Shown one piece after another: positions 55,579-64,000 of a DNA stretch of 64,000 bases. This DNA comes from Sphingomonas sp. MA1305 (GTDB lineage Bacteria > Pseudomonadota > Alphaproteobacteria > Sphingomonadales > Sphingomonadaceae). The notes below the pieces were generated by a model. It ran no database searches. It was not told the origin of the DNA and saw nothing but the letters and a program-made list of their open reading frames with translations. The stretch lies in NCBI RefSeq assembly GCF_016107325.1, contig NZ_RCVT01000001.1:248001-312000 (forward strand), written 5' to 3'. The position numbers were made by a program, and so were the translations under genes. Every line of letters starts with the position of its first letter. Position 1 is the first letter of the stretch.

Positions 55579-56568
55579 ATGAACCGGACCCGGACGATCG
55601 CCGATGCGGACGTCGATTCGGCCCGCGCGCTGCGGCGATCATGGCCGGCGGGATCGACCCTGTCGTGCTGGACCGCACCCGACGGCTGGGCGCATCGCCG
55701 CTTCGACTGGCCCCATGCCGATCCGCGCGGCCGCGTGCTGGTGCAGGGCGGGCGCGCGGACATCATCGAGAAGTTCCTCGAGGTGATCCACCACCTTCAC
55801 GACCGCGGCTGGTCGGTAACCGCGTTCGACTGGCGCGGGCAGGGCGGGTCCGGGCGGCTCGCCGCCGATCCGCGCGTCGGCCATGCCGCCAGCTTCTTGC
55901 CGTGGATCGCCGATCTCGGTGACTTCTGGCGGGGATGGCGCGCGGAGGCGGACGGGCCGGCGGCGCTGCTCGGCCATTCGATGGGTGGGCATCTCGCCTT
56001 GCGGGCGCTGATCGAGCGGCGGATCGATCCCGATTCGCTGGTGCTGGTCGCGCCGATGCTCGGCGTCCGCTCGCCGGTCGGCGCGCGGATCGGCGGCTGG
56101 CTGGCGCGACTGATGACCATGGCCGGCGATCCGGCCCGCCCCGCCTGGAAGGTACGCGAGGATGCGCGCTCGAGCGGCCATCGCCAGCGGCTGCTGACCC
56201 ATTCGGCCGATCGCTACGCCGACGAGGCCTTCTGGTACGGCCAAGCACCCGATCTGCTGCTCGGCCCGCCGAGCTGGGCCTGGGTGCGCGAGGCGCTGGA
56301 CGCCTGCGCGCGGCTGCAGCGCGACCCACGGTTGGCGCAGGTGACGACGCCGACGCTGATGCTGGTGGCGGAGGCGGACGGGCTGGTCGACGCGGCGGCG
56401 GCGATCCGCGTCGCGGCGAAGCTGCCCGATTGCCGGCTGGAGCGGTTCGGCGCCGAATCGGCGCACGAGATATTGCGTGAGGATGACGCGGTGCGCCGGC
56501 GCGCCTATGGCCTGATCGATGCCTTCCTCGCCGACCCCCATTCGTTGACCGTGCCGCATGATCCATGA
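55579..56568 (+). CDS. Alpha/beta hydrolase, lysophospholipase/monoacylglycerol lipase type
   Basis: 329 residues. The nucleophile elbow LLGHSMGGHLAL holds the catalytic Ser, near residue 142. Asp is expected in LMLVAEADGLVD near 272 and His in ESAHEILRE near 298, so the triad is complete. The cap region and the oxyanion segment VQGGRADIIEKF near 65 fit the serine aminopeptidase/MGL group (PldB-like). Start ATG 55579 is preferred over a TTG 30 bp upstream. It overlaps the next gene by 11 bp. Confidence 0.88.
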   Translation: MNRTRTIADADVDSARALRRSWPAGSTLSCWTAPDGWAHRRFDWPHADPRGRVLVQGGRADIIEKFLEVIHHLHDRGWSVTAFDWRGQGGSGRLAADPRVGHAASFLPWIADLGDFWRGWRAEADGPAALLGHSMGGHLALRALIERRIDPDSLVLVAPMLGVRSPVGARIGGWLARLMTMAGDPARPAWKVREDARSSGHRQRLLTHSADRYADEAFWYGQAPDLLLGPPSWAWVREALDACARLQRDPRLAQVTTPTLMLVAEADGLVDAAAAIRVAAKLPDCRLERFGAESAHEILREDDAVRRRAYGLIDAFLADPHSLTVPHDP

Positions 56569-57652
56569 CGTCGCGATCGTCGGTGCGGGCATCGCCGGGG
56601 CCAGCCTTGCCGCGGCGATCGGCGATGCCGCGCGCGTGCTGCTACTCGAGGCGGAGGACCGACCGGGCTATCATGCCACCGGCCGCTCCGCGGCCTTCTG
56701 GTCGGAAACCTATGGCGGCCCGGCGATTCAGCCGCTGACCAGCGCGTCGGGCGCGACGCTGCGCGACGGCGGTTACCTCGATCCGCTCGGCTCGCTGCAC
56801 ATCGGCCGGGCGCAGGACGCGGCGGCGGCCGAGGCCTTTCTCACCGCCTTTGCCGGATCGGGCGTCGCGCTCGACACGGTCGATCCGGCCGGCGTCGTGC
56901 CGGGGCTGCGACCCGACTGGACGATCGGCATCGCCGAGCCGACCTGCGCCTATATCGACGTCGCGGCATTGCATGGCGATTACCTCGCCGCCGCGCGACG
57001 GAGCGGCGGCACCCTGGTCACCTCGGCCGTCCTTCGTGGAGCCGCGCGGCAGGACGGCGTCTGGCGACTCGACACGGCGGCCGGTCCTTTCGCCGCGCGA
57101 CTGCTGGTCGACGCGGCAGGTGCCTGGGCCGATGGAATCGCCCGACTCGCCGGCGTGCCGCCGCTCGGCATCACGCCGCACCGGCGCACGATGGTGCAAA
57201 TGCGCACCGACCCTGCGCCGCCGCCGCGCCTCCCCTTGGTCGAGGACATCGCCGGCAGCTTCTATTTCAAGCCGGAGGCGGGTGGCCGGCTGTGGCTGAC
57301 CCCCAGCGACGAAACGCCGAGCGACCCGTGCGACGCCGCGGCGGAGGAGATCGACGTCGCGGTCGCGATCGACCGGTTCGAAGGCGCGGTCGACTGGCGC
57401 GTCGCCGGACTGGAACGGCGCTGGGCCGGGCTGCGCAGTTTCGCGCCCGACCGGTTGCCGGTCTATGGGTTCGATCCCCGCATGCCGGGCTTCTTCTGGT
57501 TCGCCGGTCAGGGTGGCTTCGGCATCCAGACCGCGCCGGCAGCGGCAGCGCTGGCGGCGGCGCTGCTGCTCGACCGGGCGCCACCCGCCTTCGTCGGGAC
57601 GATCGACGTCGACCGCTACGCGCCGACCCGCTTCACGGATGTGTCCGGCTGA
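56558..57652 (+). CDS. FAD-dependent amino-acid/glycine oxidase-like oxidoreductase
   Basis: 364 residues of the DAO (D-amino-acid oxidase/DadA) superfamily. The FAD dinucleotide motif VGAGIAGASLAAAIG starts at residue 7; GYHATGRSAAFWSETYG is the second contact; LVDAAGAWADGIARLAG is near 178; and the C-terminal GFFWFAGQGGFGIQTAPAA closes the FAD site. Substrate is not clear: these proteins oxidise amino, imino or glycolate-type substrates. It overlaps the hydrolase gene by 11 bp, so the two are coupled, although no common pathway is obvious. Confidence 0.88.
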   Translation: MIHDVAIVGAGIAGASLAAAIGDAARVLLLEAEDRPGYHATGRSAAFWSETYGGPAIQPLTSASGATLRDGGYLDPLGSLHIGRAQDAAAAEAFLTAFAGSGVALDTVDPAGVVPGLRPDWTIGIAEPTCAYIDVAALHGDYLAAARRSGGTLVTSAVLRGAARQDGVWRLDTAAGPFAARLLVDAAGAWADGIARLAGVPPLGITPHRRTMVQMRTDPAPPPRLPLVEDIAGSFYFKPEAGGRLWLTPSDETPSDPCDAAAEEIDVAVAIDRFEGAVDWRVAGLERRWAGLRSFAPDRLPVYGFDPRMPGFFWFAGQGGFGIQTAPAAAALAAALLLDRAPPAFVGTIDVDRYAPTRFTDVSG

Positions 57653-57727
57653 TCGATCGGACTCGTCCGGGATCGGGCGGCGCCCTTAAGCCGTCATCCG
57701 CCGGCCCGACGTGTCAGGCCGCAAAGA

Positions 57728-58186
57728 TCAGGCGGCTGGCTTCCCCGCCGCGATCGCCGCGTCACTCGCCAATTTGTCGGCGCGTTCATTGTCGGGATGG
57801 CCGGCATGGCCCTTCACCCAGATCCATTCGATCTCGTGCCGCTGGGTCGCGGCGAACAGGGCCTGCCATAGTTCGGCATTCTTCACCGGCTTCTTGTCCG
57901 CGGTCTTCCAGCCGTTCTTGCGCCAGCCGTGGATCCAGCGTGTCAGGCCGTCCATCACATATTTGCTGTCGGTCGACAGCTTGACGTGGCAGGGGCGGGT
58001 CAGCAGTTCCAGCGCCTTGATCGCGGCGGTCAGCTCCATGCGGTTGTTGGTGGTCATCGGCTCGCCGCCGGACAGTTCCTTTTCATGGCTGCCGAAGCGC
58101 AGCACCGCGCCCCAGCCGCCGGGCCCCGGATTGCCCTTGCACGCGCCGTCGGTGGCGATCTCGACCAGGCTGGCCGGCGTCGTCAT
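57728..58186 (-). CDS. rnhA: Ribonuclease HI
   Basis: Degrades the RNA strand of RNA-DNA hybrids. 152 residues, standard. The four acidic catalytic residues are in [13 protein letters not shown] (Asp), NRMELTAAI (Glu), STDSKYV (Asp) and NERADKLA (Asp); KGHAGHPDN is the conserved histidine loop. It overlaps thrB by 4 bp (ATGA), the classic alphaproteobacterial thrB-rnhA pair. Confidence 0.98.
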   Translation of the reverse strand: MTTPASLVEIATDGACKGNPGPGGWGAVLRFGSHEKELSGGEPMTTNNRMELTAAIKALELLTRPCHVKLSTDSKYVMDGLTRWIHGWRKNGWKTADKKPVKNAELWQALFAATQRHEIEWIWVKGHAGHPDNERADKLASDAAIAAGKPAA

Positions 58187-59127
58187 GCGAACGCCTCCGG
58201 ATGGGCGTCGTACCAGTCGAGCCGGCGCAGGTAGGCGAGCGGGTCCTTACGCGTCACCAGCGCATCGGCGGGCGTGTTGAGCCAGTCCCAGGCGCGGGTC
58301 AGCAGGAAGCGGATGCAGGCGCCGCGTGCCAGCACGGGCAGTGCGGCGCGCTCTTCCGTCAGCAGGCGCGGGCCGTAGCCGGTCATCAGTGAGGCGCCGA
58401 CACCGGGAAGTGGCGTGCCGACGGGATCGAAAGCCCAGGAGGTGTGCATCACGGCGACGTCATAGGCTCGCAAGTCGCGGCAGGCGAAGTAGAAATCGAT
58501 GAGCCCGGTGACCTGTGCGGCGAGCATCAGCACATTGTCGGGGAACAGGTCGGCATGGATGACGCAGGCGGGCAGGTCGTGCGGCCATGCCGCCTCGACC
58601 TCCGCCAGCGCGGCATCGACGCGGGCGAACAGACCGGGCGCGATGGTGTCGAGGTCACGGCCGCAGCGGTCGAGCAGCGGCCGCCAGGCGGCGACGCCCA
58701 GACTGTTGGGCCGCCCGCCGTCGAAATCGGCGACCGCGGCGTGCAGGTCGGCGAGCGCGGCGCCGGCGGTACGGGCCTGGGCGGGGGTGGGGCGGGTCAC
58801 CGACACGCCGGGCAGGAACTGGATCAGGCAGGCCGGCCGGCCCTCCAGCGTCTGGATTGCGATGCCGTCGCGGTCGCGGATCGCCGGCGGCACCGGCAGC
58901 CCGCGCGCCGCGAGATGGTCGAGCAGCGCCATGAAGAAGGGCAGGTCGCCGGCGTCGACGCGCTTCTCGTACAGCGTCAGGATGAACCGGCCATCATTGG
59001 TGTCGACCAGATAGTTGCTGTTCTCGACGCCCTCGGCGATGCCCTTGGCCGACACCAGGGCGCCGACGTCATAGCGTTCCAGAAAGCGGCCGAGCGCCTC
59101 GGCCGAGACCTGCGTATAGACTGCCAT
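58183..59127 (-). CDS. thrB: Homoserine kinase, ThrB type II (APH fold)
   Basis: Phosphorylates homoserine in threonine synthesis. 314 residues of the choline/aminoglycoside kinase fold used by alphaproteobacterial ThrB, unrelated to the GHMP form of E. coli. The sequence begins [31 protein letters not shown] (near 33), the Brenner motif [12 protein letters not shown] (near 200) and the metal-binding [11 protein letters not shown] (near 220) are clear. Translationally coupled to rnhA. Confidence 0.97.
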   Translation of the reverse strand: MAVYTQVSAEALGRFLERYDVGALVSAKGIAEGVENSNYLVDTNDGRFILTLYEKRVDAGDLPFFMALLDHLAARGLPVPPAIRDRDGIAIQTLEGRPACLIQFLPGVSVTRPTPAQARTAGAALADLHAAVADFDGGRPNSLGVAAWRPLLDRCGRDLDTIAPGLFARVDAALAEVEAAWPHDLPACVIHADLFPDNVLMLAAQVTGLIDFYFACRDLRAYDVAVMHTSWAFDPVGTPLPGVGASLMTGYGPRLLTEERAALPVLARGACIRFLLTRAWDWLNTPADALVTRKDPLAYLRRLDWYDAHPEAFA

Positions 59128-59267
59128 GCCACTCCCTGCCCCGATCCTGCACCTCCTGCCCGCCGCCGCGCCGGAAGGAAAGGGCAGGATGACGCGCTAT
59201 TCACTGGCGCCTTGGATTATCCCCCGCCTACAAGCCCTTGGTCGACAACGACACGAAGGAAGCCGCC

Positions 59268-59690
59268 ATGCCGATCGCGTTCCTGCTCGCCCCGCTTGCC
59301 GCTCAGACCGCCGCCGCGCCCGTGGTGCTCGATCCGCCCGCCGCGATCGCTTTGGCGGAGGCGCATCCCGAACGGGCGAACAGCGGCACCTTCCGCATGA
59401 CGGTCGCCGCCACCGATCGCAATTTGAAGGCGGTGTTCCTGAACTCCACCCCCGACTATCGCGGGGCCGACGACGTCACCTTCTCGATGCGACCGATCGT
59501 CGCGAAGATGCTGGAGAAGAAATACGGCCAGCCGCCCGAAACCTATCTCAAAGGCAAGACGGTGACGGTGCGTGGTCGCATCCGCGCGCGGCCGATCGCC
59601 AATCTCGTGGTCGGACGGCCGCGTTCGCTGGCGCGCTACCAGCACACGGTCGAGATCGAAAACGTCGACCAGATCGTCGCCATCGACTGA
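59268..59690 (+). CDS. Exported protein, hypothetical
   Basis: 140 residues with a signal peptide at the N-terminus (PIAFLLAPLAAQTAAA). The body has a compact alpha/beta pattern: NSGTFRMTVAATDRNLKAVF, then YLKGKTVTVRGRIRARPI near 105 and YQHTVEIENVDQIVAID as the end, somewhat like an OB-type DNA or nucleotide binding barrel, but I cannot name a family. AAGGA lies 7 bp before ATG 59268. It stands alone, converging on ispH. Confidence 0.7.
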   Translation: MPIAFLLAPLAAQTAAAPVVLDPPAAIALAEAHPERANSGTFRMTVAATDRNLKAVFLNSTPDYRGADDVTFSMRPIVAKMLEKKYGQPPETYLKGKTVTVRGRIRARPIANLVVGRPRSLARYQHTVEIENVDQIVAID

Positions 59691-59705
59691 CCCAAAACCG
59701 CCACC

Positions 59706-60689
59706 TCAAGCCGCTGCTTCGAGCCCGCGCGGCAGCTTGAAGGCGATCGTCTCCCGCGTCGTCTCCTCTTCCCGTTCCGTGACGTCGAAGCGGGTGGCGA
59801 GACGGTCGACCAGTTCGCGGACCAGCAGTTCGGGCGCGGAGGCGCCGGCGGTGATGCCGAGCGTGCCGACCCCGTCGAGGAACGACCAGTCAAGATCGTC
59901 GGCGCGCTGGATCAGCCGCGCCGGCGTCCCCTCGCGCTCGGCCACCTCGACCAGCCGCAGCGAATTGGACGAATTGGGCGCGCCGATGACCAGCAAGGCG
60001 TCGCACGATGCCGCGATCACCTTCACCGCCGCCTGACGGTTCGACGTGGCGTAGCAGATGTCCTCGCCACGCGGACCCTGGATAGACGGGAACTTATGCT
60101 GCAGTGCAGCAACAACCGCCGCCGTGTCGTCCACCGATAGCGTCGTTTGCGTGAGGAATGCGAGGTTTGACGGATCGACTGGGGTGAAGGCGGCGACGTC
60201 CTCGACCGTCTCGATCAGCGACATGGCGCCAGCCGGCACCTGACCCAGCGTGCCGATCACCTCCGGATGGCCGGCGTGGCCGATGAACACGATGTGCCGG
60301 CCTGCATCGACATGCCGTTCCGCCTGGCGATGCACCTTGGAGACCAGCGGGCAGGTAGCGTCGAGATAGTCGAGGCCACGATCCTGCGCCGCGGCGGGTA
60401 CCGACTTGGGCACGCCGTGCGCGGAGAAGACCACCGGCTTGCCGTCGGGTACCTGATCCAGTTCCTCGACGAACACGGCGCCCTTCGCCTTCAGCGTGTC
60501 GACGACGAACTTGTTGTGGACGATCTCGTGACGGACATAGACCGGCGCGCCATGCTTCTCGATCGCCAGTTCGACGATGCGGATGGCGCGGTCGACACCG
60601 GCGCAGAAGCCGCGCGGCGCCGCGATCAGCAGTTCGAGCGCGGGTTTGTCGCCGGCGGGCGCCGGAGCGGTCGGAACGATGGAGGCCAT
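59706..60689 (-). CDS. ispH: 4-hydroxy-3-methylbut-2-enyl diphosphate reductase
   Basis: Last enzyme of the MEP isoprenoid pathway, with a [4Fe-4S] cluster. 327 residues, normal. The three cluster cysteines are in [26 protein letters not shown] and [11 protein letters not shown]. Substrate-binding His residues are in HEIVHNK and [12 protein letters not shown], the catalytic Glu is in LIETVEDV, and NSSNSLRL (phosphate) and [12 protein letters not shown] are intact. Confidence 0.98.
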   Translation of the reverse strand: MASIVPTAPAPAGDKPALELLIAAPRGFCAGVDRAIRIVELAIEKHGAPVYVRHEIVHNKFVVDTLKAKGAVFVEELDQVPDGKPVVFSAHGVPKSVPAAAQDRGLDYLDATCPLVSKVHRQAERHVDAGRHIVFIGHAGHPEVIGTLGQVPAGAMSLIETVEDVAAFTPVDPSNLAFLTQTTLSVDDTAAVVAALQHKFPSIQGPRGEDICYATSNRQAAVKVIAASCDALLVIGAPNSSNSLRLVEVAEREGTPARLIQRADDLDWSFLDGVGTLGITAGASAPELLVRELVDRLATRFDVTEREEETTRETIAFKLPRGLEAAA

Positions 60690-60805
60690 GGCGCACGCTC
60701 TACGCGATTGCTTGCGTGCACGAAAGGCGCTTCCTATGGTGCGCGCCGCTTGGCCGGGGCGACCCGGTCTGATGTGTCGCCCGTTCGAAAAGGTACGCGT
60801 TCACC

Positions 60806-61441
60806 GTGAAAAGCTCGCTTCTCGCCCCTTGCGCCCTCGCGCTCGTCCTCGGCGGCTGCGCCGGCAAGGGCGAGGTGGTGGAAGGCGGCATCTCGGCCGT
60901 GCGCTCGGCCTGTCCGACCGTCGGCGTCGCCGCGGGGACCGGCGACGTCACGCTGTTCGATCCGGCGACCAGCCAGGATGCCAGCGCGATCGATGTTGTT
61001 GCTGACATGACCAACGTCCGCGGCACGTGCAACGATGCTGGCGAGCAGATCGCGACGACGGTGACGTTCGAGGTGCTCGCCCGCCGCACCCGCACCGACT
61101 CGGCGCGCGATGTCACGCTGCCCTTCTACATTGCGGTGGTGCGTGGCGGGACGCAGGTGACGGCGAAGCGGATCGGCCAGGTCCGCGTCCACTTCGACGC
61201 CGGGCAGGCGCGCGCGCAGGCGACCGGGCAGGCCTCGACCCAGGTGGCGCGTGCCGCCGCGACGCTGTCCGACGACGTGCGCCGCGAGCTGACCAAGAAG
61301 CGCAAGGCCGGTGAAGAGGATGCGGCGACCGATCCGTTGAGCCGGCCCGATATCCGCCAGGCGGTGCTGAGCGCCTCGTTCGAGGCCTTGGTCGGGTTCC
61401 AGTTGACCAACGACCAGCTGAAATACAACGCACAACGCTGA
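60806..61441 (+). CDS. Lipoprotein, hypothetical, widespread in alphaproteobacteria
   Basis: 211 residues with signal and lipobox LVLGGC (Cys18). The mature domain runs SACPTVGVAAGTGDVTLFDPAT then VVADMTNVRGTCNDAG to FYIAVVRGGTQVTAKR, a beta-rich pattern I know from uncharacterised outer-membrane lipoproteins in sphingomonads but cannot tie to a function. Start is GTG 60806; the only purine-rich site (AAGG) is about 12 bp away, a long spacing. It ends 89 bp before the glycine riboswitch. Confidence 0.75.
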   Translation: MKSSLLAPCALALVLGGCAGKGEVVEGGISAVRSACPTVGVAAGTGDVTLFDPATSQDASAIDVVADMTNVRGTCNDAGEQIATTVTFEVLARRTRTDSARDVTLPFYIAVVRGGTQVTAKRIGQVRVHFDAGQARAQATGQASTQVARAAATLSDDVRRELTKKRKAGEEDAATDPLSRPDIRQAVLSASFEALVGFQLTNDQLKYNAQR

Positions 61442-61529
61442 ACCGTCGATCGGTCGTTTGCCGATTGACTTGGCACGGGCGCGCAGTCAGAGCGGGGCTA
61501 AGTCGATGCGGGGCAACCCGCATAGGCGC

Positions 61530-61722
61530 GCGCGGGAGAGAGCCTTCGTGAAGGGGGCCGCCGAAGGAGCAACCACCCCGGAATCTCTCAGGCACACGGG
61601 ACCGCGCGACGGCCATCGACACTCTGGAAAGCGCCCCTTTCAGGGGCCACCGAAGGGGTAAGCCCGCACGGCGCGCCGGCGCGGGTCAAAGCTCTCAGGT
61701 TCCGTGACAGAGGGGGTTTCCG
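61530..61722 (+). ncRNA. Tandem glycine riboswitch upstream of gcvT
   Basis: Two glycine aptamers in series. Aptamer 1 begins GGGAGAG (61534) and has GCCGAAGGAGCAA and TCTCAGGCACA. Aptamer 2 begins ACTCTGG (61621) and has CCACCGAAGGGGTAAG and GCTCTCAGGTTCCGTGACAG. These match the known aptamer cores. After them, a hairpin (61724-61750) with a T-rich tail (61751-61760), and a CCTT/AAGG pairing that can cover the gcvT Shine-Dalgarno at 61762-61766, form a plausible expression platform. In known cases glycine turns the operon on. Confidence 0.93.
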
Positions 61723-61774
61723 ACAGGAGGCGGCACGTCGCCGCGGCCTGTTGCCCTTTTGAAAGGCCCGGGTG

Positions 61775-62968
61775 ATGAGCGACGCGGTGATCGAACAGGC
61801 GCAGGACGCCGAACTGGAACGGCTTGACGGCGAAGCGGACGAGCCCGCGATCCAGCATCTTCCCCTCGACGGCTGGCATCGCGCCCGCGGCGGCCGCATG
61901 GTGCCGTTCGCCGGCTATGAGATGCCCGTCCAATATGAGGGCATCATGGCCGAGCATCTGTGGACGCGTGAGAATGCGGGTCTGTTCGACGTCAGCCATA
62001 TGGGGCAGGTCGGCCTGACCGGCGACGGCGTGGCTCAGGCGCTCGAGGCGGTGCTGCCGGGCGACGTGGCCGGACTCGCGGCGGGAAAGATGCGCTATTC
62101 GCTGCTGCTCAACAACGAGGGCGGCATCCTCGACGACCTGATGGTCACGACGCTGCCCGAAGGGCATCCGTTCGGCGATGCGAGCCATTACATGGTCGTC
62201 AACGGCGCGACCAAATATGACGACGTTGCCTATCTGCTCGACGTGCTGCCCGAGGACGTCGTCATCAACCTGATGGACGAGCAGGCGCTGCTCGCGTTGC
62301 AGGGGCCGAAGGCAGTCGACGCCCTGGTGCGCGTTGTGCCAAGCGTGGATACGCTGGTGTTCATGACCGCCGGCGCGTTCAGCTGGAACGGCACGCCGCT
62401 GTGGATCAGCCGTTCGGGCTATACGGGTGAGGACGGCTTCGAGATCTCGCTGCCGGCCGACATCGCGGAAGGCTTCGCCACTGCACTCTGCGCGCAGCCC
62501 GAGGTCAAGCCGATCGGCCTGGGCGCGCGCGACTCGCTGCGTCTTGAAGCCGGCTTGCCGCTCTATGGCCACGATCTCGATCCGGAGACGACGCCGGTGA
62601 TGGCCGATCTCGGGTTCGCGCTGTCCAAGCGGCGTCGCGAGGCGGCGGACTTCGCTGGCGCCGCACGCATCCTCGACGAGCGGGCGAACGGCCCGGCGGT
62701 GAAACGCGTCGGCCTGTCGGTCGCCGGGCGCCAGCCGGTGCGCGAGGGCGCGAGCGTCGTCGACGCCGACGGCGCCATCATCGGCCGTGTCACCTCGGGC
62801 GGCTTTGCACCGAGTGTTGGTGCGCCGATCGGCATGGCCTATGTGCCCGCCGTGCTCGCCACGCCGGGCACCCAGCTCAAATTGATCCAGCGGGGCAAGC
62901 TCCACGACGCCACCGTCGCGGCGATGCCCTTTGTTCCCCACCGCTATATCCGTGCAGGAGCCAAGTGA
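61775..62968 (+). CDS. gcvT: Glycine cleavage system aminomethyltransferase (T protein)
   Basis: Takes the methylamine group from the lipoyl arm of GcvH, releases ammonia and loads the carbon onto tetrahydrofolate. 397 residues from ATG 61775. Landmarks are [16 protein letters not shown] (near 44), [12 protein letters not shown] near 70, [13 protein letters not shown] near 212 with the folate-binding Asp, and [21 protein letters not shown] near 250. The N-terminal 30 residues are an acidic extension. It sits under riboswitch control, one base before gcvH. Confidence 0.97.
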   Translation: MSDAVIEQAQDAELERLDGEADEPAIQHLPLDGWHRARGGRMVPFAGYEMPVQYEGIMAEHLWTRENAGLFDVSHMGQVGLTGDGVAQALEAVLPGDVAGLAAGKMRYSLLLNNEGGILDDLMVTTLPEGHPFGDASHYMVVNGATKYDDVAYLLDVLPEDVVINLMDEQALLALQGPKAVDALVRVVPSVDTLVFMTAGAFSWNGTPLWISRSGYTGEDGFEISLPADIAEGFATALCAQPEVKPIGLGARDSLRLEAGLPLYGHDLDPETTPVMADLGFALSKRRREAADFAGAARILDERANGPAVKRVGLSVAGRQPVREGASVVDADGAIIGRVTSGGFAPSVGAPIGMAYVPAVLATPGTQLKLIQRGKLHDATVAAMPFVPHRYIRAGAK

Positions 62969-62969
62969 G

Positions 62970-63341
62970 ATGAGCCGTTACTTCACCGAAGACCATGAGT
63001 GGATCGACGTCGACGGCGAGACCGGGACGGTCGGCATTTCGGATTACGCCCAGGGCCAGCTCGGCGACATCGTGTTCGTCGACGTGCCTGAAGAGGGCAA
63101 GCAACTGAGCAAGGGCGACGAGGCCGCGGTGGTCGAGTCGGTCAAGGCCGCGTCGGACGTCTATTCGCCGGTGTCGGGTCATGTCATCGAGGGCAATGCC
63201 GCGCTCGGCGACGATCCGTCGCTGGTCAATTCCGATCCGGAAGGCGACGGCTGGTTCTTCAAGATCACGCTGACCGATTCGTCGGAGCTCGAGGATCTGA
63301 TGGACGAGACCGCCTACGAGGCGTTCGTCGCGAAGCTGTGA
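62970..63341 (+). CDS. gcvH: Glycine cleavage system H protein
   Basis: Carries the lipoyl arm that shuttles the aminomethyl group among the P, T and L proteins. 123 residues, normal. It begins [16 protein letters not shown]. The lipoylated Lys is residue 59 ([17 protein letters not shown]). Ends with the usual [11 protein letters not shown]. It starts one base after the gcvT stop with AGGAG upstream, so the two are coupled. Confidence 0.98.
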   Translation: MSRYFTEDHEWIDVDGETGTVGISDYAQGQLGDIVFVDVPEEGKQLSKGDEAAVVESVKAASDVYSPVSGHVIEGNAALGDDPSLVNSDPEGDGWFFKITLTDSSELEDLMDETAYEAFVAKL

Positions 63342-63348
63342 TTGATCA

Positions 63349-63451
63349 AGCCCCTCCCCATCAGGGGAGGGATTGGGGTGGGGCGCCTCCACGGGCGATG
63401 GCGTTCGGGGCGAAACCCCACCCCTTGCTCCTCCCCTGAAGGGGAGGGGTT
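63349..63451. repeat. 103-bp double-hairpin GC repeat inside the gcv operon
   Basis: AAGCCCCTCCCC atca GGGGAGGG at the left, and CTCCCC tgaa GGGGAGGGGTT at the right, with TTGGGGTGGGGCG pairing CGAAACCCCACCCC further in. It lies between gcvH and gcvPA and ends 12 bp before the latter start, overlapping the area of its ribosome-binding site (GAGGAG). Confidence 0.8.
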
Positions 63452-63463
63452 GAGGAGTAACGA

Positions 63464-64000
63464 ATGCGCTACCTGCCCCTGACGTCCCCTGACCGCGAGG
63501 CGATGCTCGCGACGATCGGTGTCCATCACATCGACGAACTGTTCGTCGACGTGCCCGAGGCGGCGCGACTGGACGGGCCGATCGCCGGCCTGCCGCTGCA
63601 TGCCAGCGAATTGTCGGTCGAGCGGCACATGAGCGCACTTGCCCGCAAGAACATGGTCGCTGGCGAAGTGCCCTTCTTCCTCGGCTGCGGCGCCTATCGG
63701 CACCATGTGCCAGCCTCGGTCGACCATCTGATCCAGCGTGGCGAGTTCCTCACCGCCTACACGCCCTACCAGCCGGAGATCGCGCAGGGCACGCTGCAGA
63801 TGTTGTTCGAGTTTCAGACGCAGGTCGCGCGTCTGCTCGGCACCGACGTTGCCAACGCCAGCATGTACGACGGCTCGACCGCCTGCTGGGAGGCGATCGG
63901 CATGGCGCGGCGCATCACCAAGCGGGCCAAGGCGATCCTGTCGGGCGGGCTGCATCCGCATTACGTCAGCGTCGCCAAGACCATGGCGAAATACACTGGC
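63464..64000 (+). CDS. gcvPA: Glycine dehydrogenase (decarboxylating) subunit 1, partial at right edge
   Basis: The first 179 codons of the N-terminal half of the P protein, encoded as a separate subunit as in many alphaproteobacteria. It starts [19 protein letters not shown]. Landmarks are [52 protein letters not shown] and [20 protein letters not shown] stands 6 bp upstream of the start. The rest, and presumably gcvPB, lies past the window edge. Confidence 0.95.
   Translation, partial: MRYLPLTSPDREAMLATIGVHHIDELFVDVPEAARLDGPIAGLPLHASELSVERHMSALARKNMVAGEVPFFLGCGAYRHHVPASVDHLIQRGEFLTAYTPYQPEIAQGTLQMLFEFQTQVARLLGTDVANASMYDGSTACWEAIGMARRITKRAKAILSGGLHPHYVSVAKTMAKYTG

Overview
The window is a GC-rich chromosomal segment of an alphaproteobacterium, almost certainly a Sphingomonas or a close relative in the Sphingomonadaceae. 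This rests on the protein types (TorF-like porin, small phasin, fused ThiS-ThiG, ME-PTA malic enzyme, split glycine decarboxylase), on gene orders familiar from sphingomonads, on a general-stress (EcfG-type) promoter, and on very GC-rich palindromic intergenic repeats. There are no rRNA or tRNA genes, phage, transposase, integrase or CRISPR arrays that I can see. It reads as core chromosome with densely packed operons.

Layout. 1-2100 glnD (C-terminus off the left edge) follows mutS (2123-4720); maeB is divergent (4869-7124). Then come an SDR reductase and an acyl-CoA dehydrogenase, a secreted CHAP protein, msrB and a short RadC/JAB protein, and the overlapping thyA-folA pair. 13.4-18.1 kb is ribF, ileS, lspA and a lipoprotein, packed with overlaps. 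18.2-23.7 kb holds a porin, acnA, a GAF protein and an L,D-transpeptidase. 23.9-26.4 kb is a run of small, poorly characterised genes opened by a predicted membrane-anchored HTH protein and closed by a phasin. 26.5-32.6 kb is an RND efflux operon (MFP, pump, outer-membrane channel). 32.8-39.4 kb is a non-oxidative/oxidative pentose-phosphate operon (rpiA, tkt, tal, gnd, two HAD phosphatase-like genes). 39.6-41.4 kb is glnB-glnA; together with glnD at the left edge this gives the PII signalling protein, its uridylyltransferase and its main downstream enzyme in one window. 41.6-44.4 kb is arsC-like, accC, accB and aroQ. 44.5-48.3 kb is thiSG, a CsbD stress protein behind an EcfG-type promoter, a small lipoprotein and a TPP enzyme. 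48.4-55.5 kb is a Tad/Flp pilus operon (cpaA-B-C-D-E, tadB, tadC) that lacks cpaF and any pilin gene. 55.6-61.4 kb is a mixed set (hydrolase, FAD oxidoreductase, rnhA-thrB, ispH, lipoproteins). 61.5-64 kb is the glycine cleavage operon (tandem glycine riboswitch, gcvT, gcvH, start of gcvPA).

The intergenic DNA is notable. One class of palindrome is bounded by CGTCA and TGACG and is 96-97 bp long in three places, with a 65-bp version at glnB-glnA. A second class (about 101-103 bp in three places, one of about 129 bp) is built of two GC hairpins in inverted order. One of these supplies the apparent ribosome-binding site of a gene, and another sits inside the gcv operon.

The most follow-up-worthy items are the missing motor ATPase in the Tad operon, the hexanucleotide Gly-Thr expansion in an extracellular loop of the efflux channel, the ThiS-ThiG fusion whose active C-terminal glycines are internal, and the membrane-anchored HTH gene cluster. 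I did not find a clear-cut new defence or mobile system.
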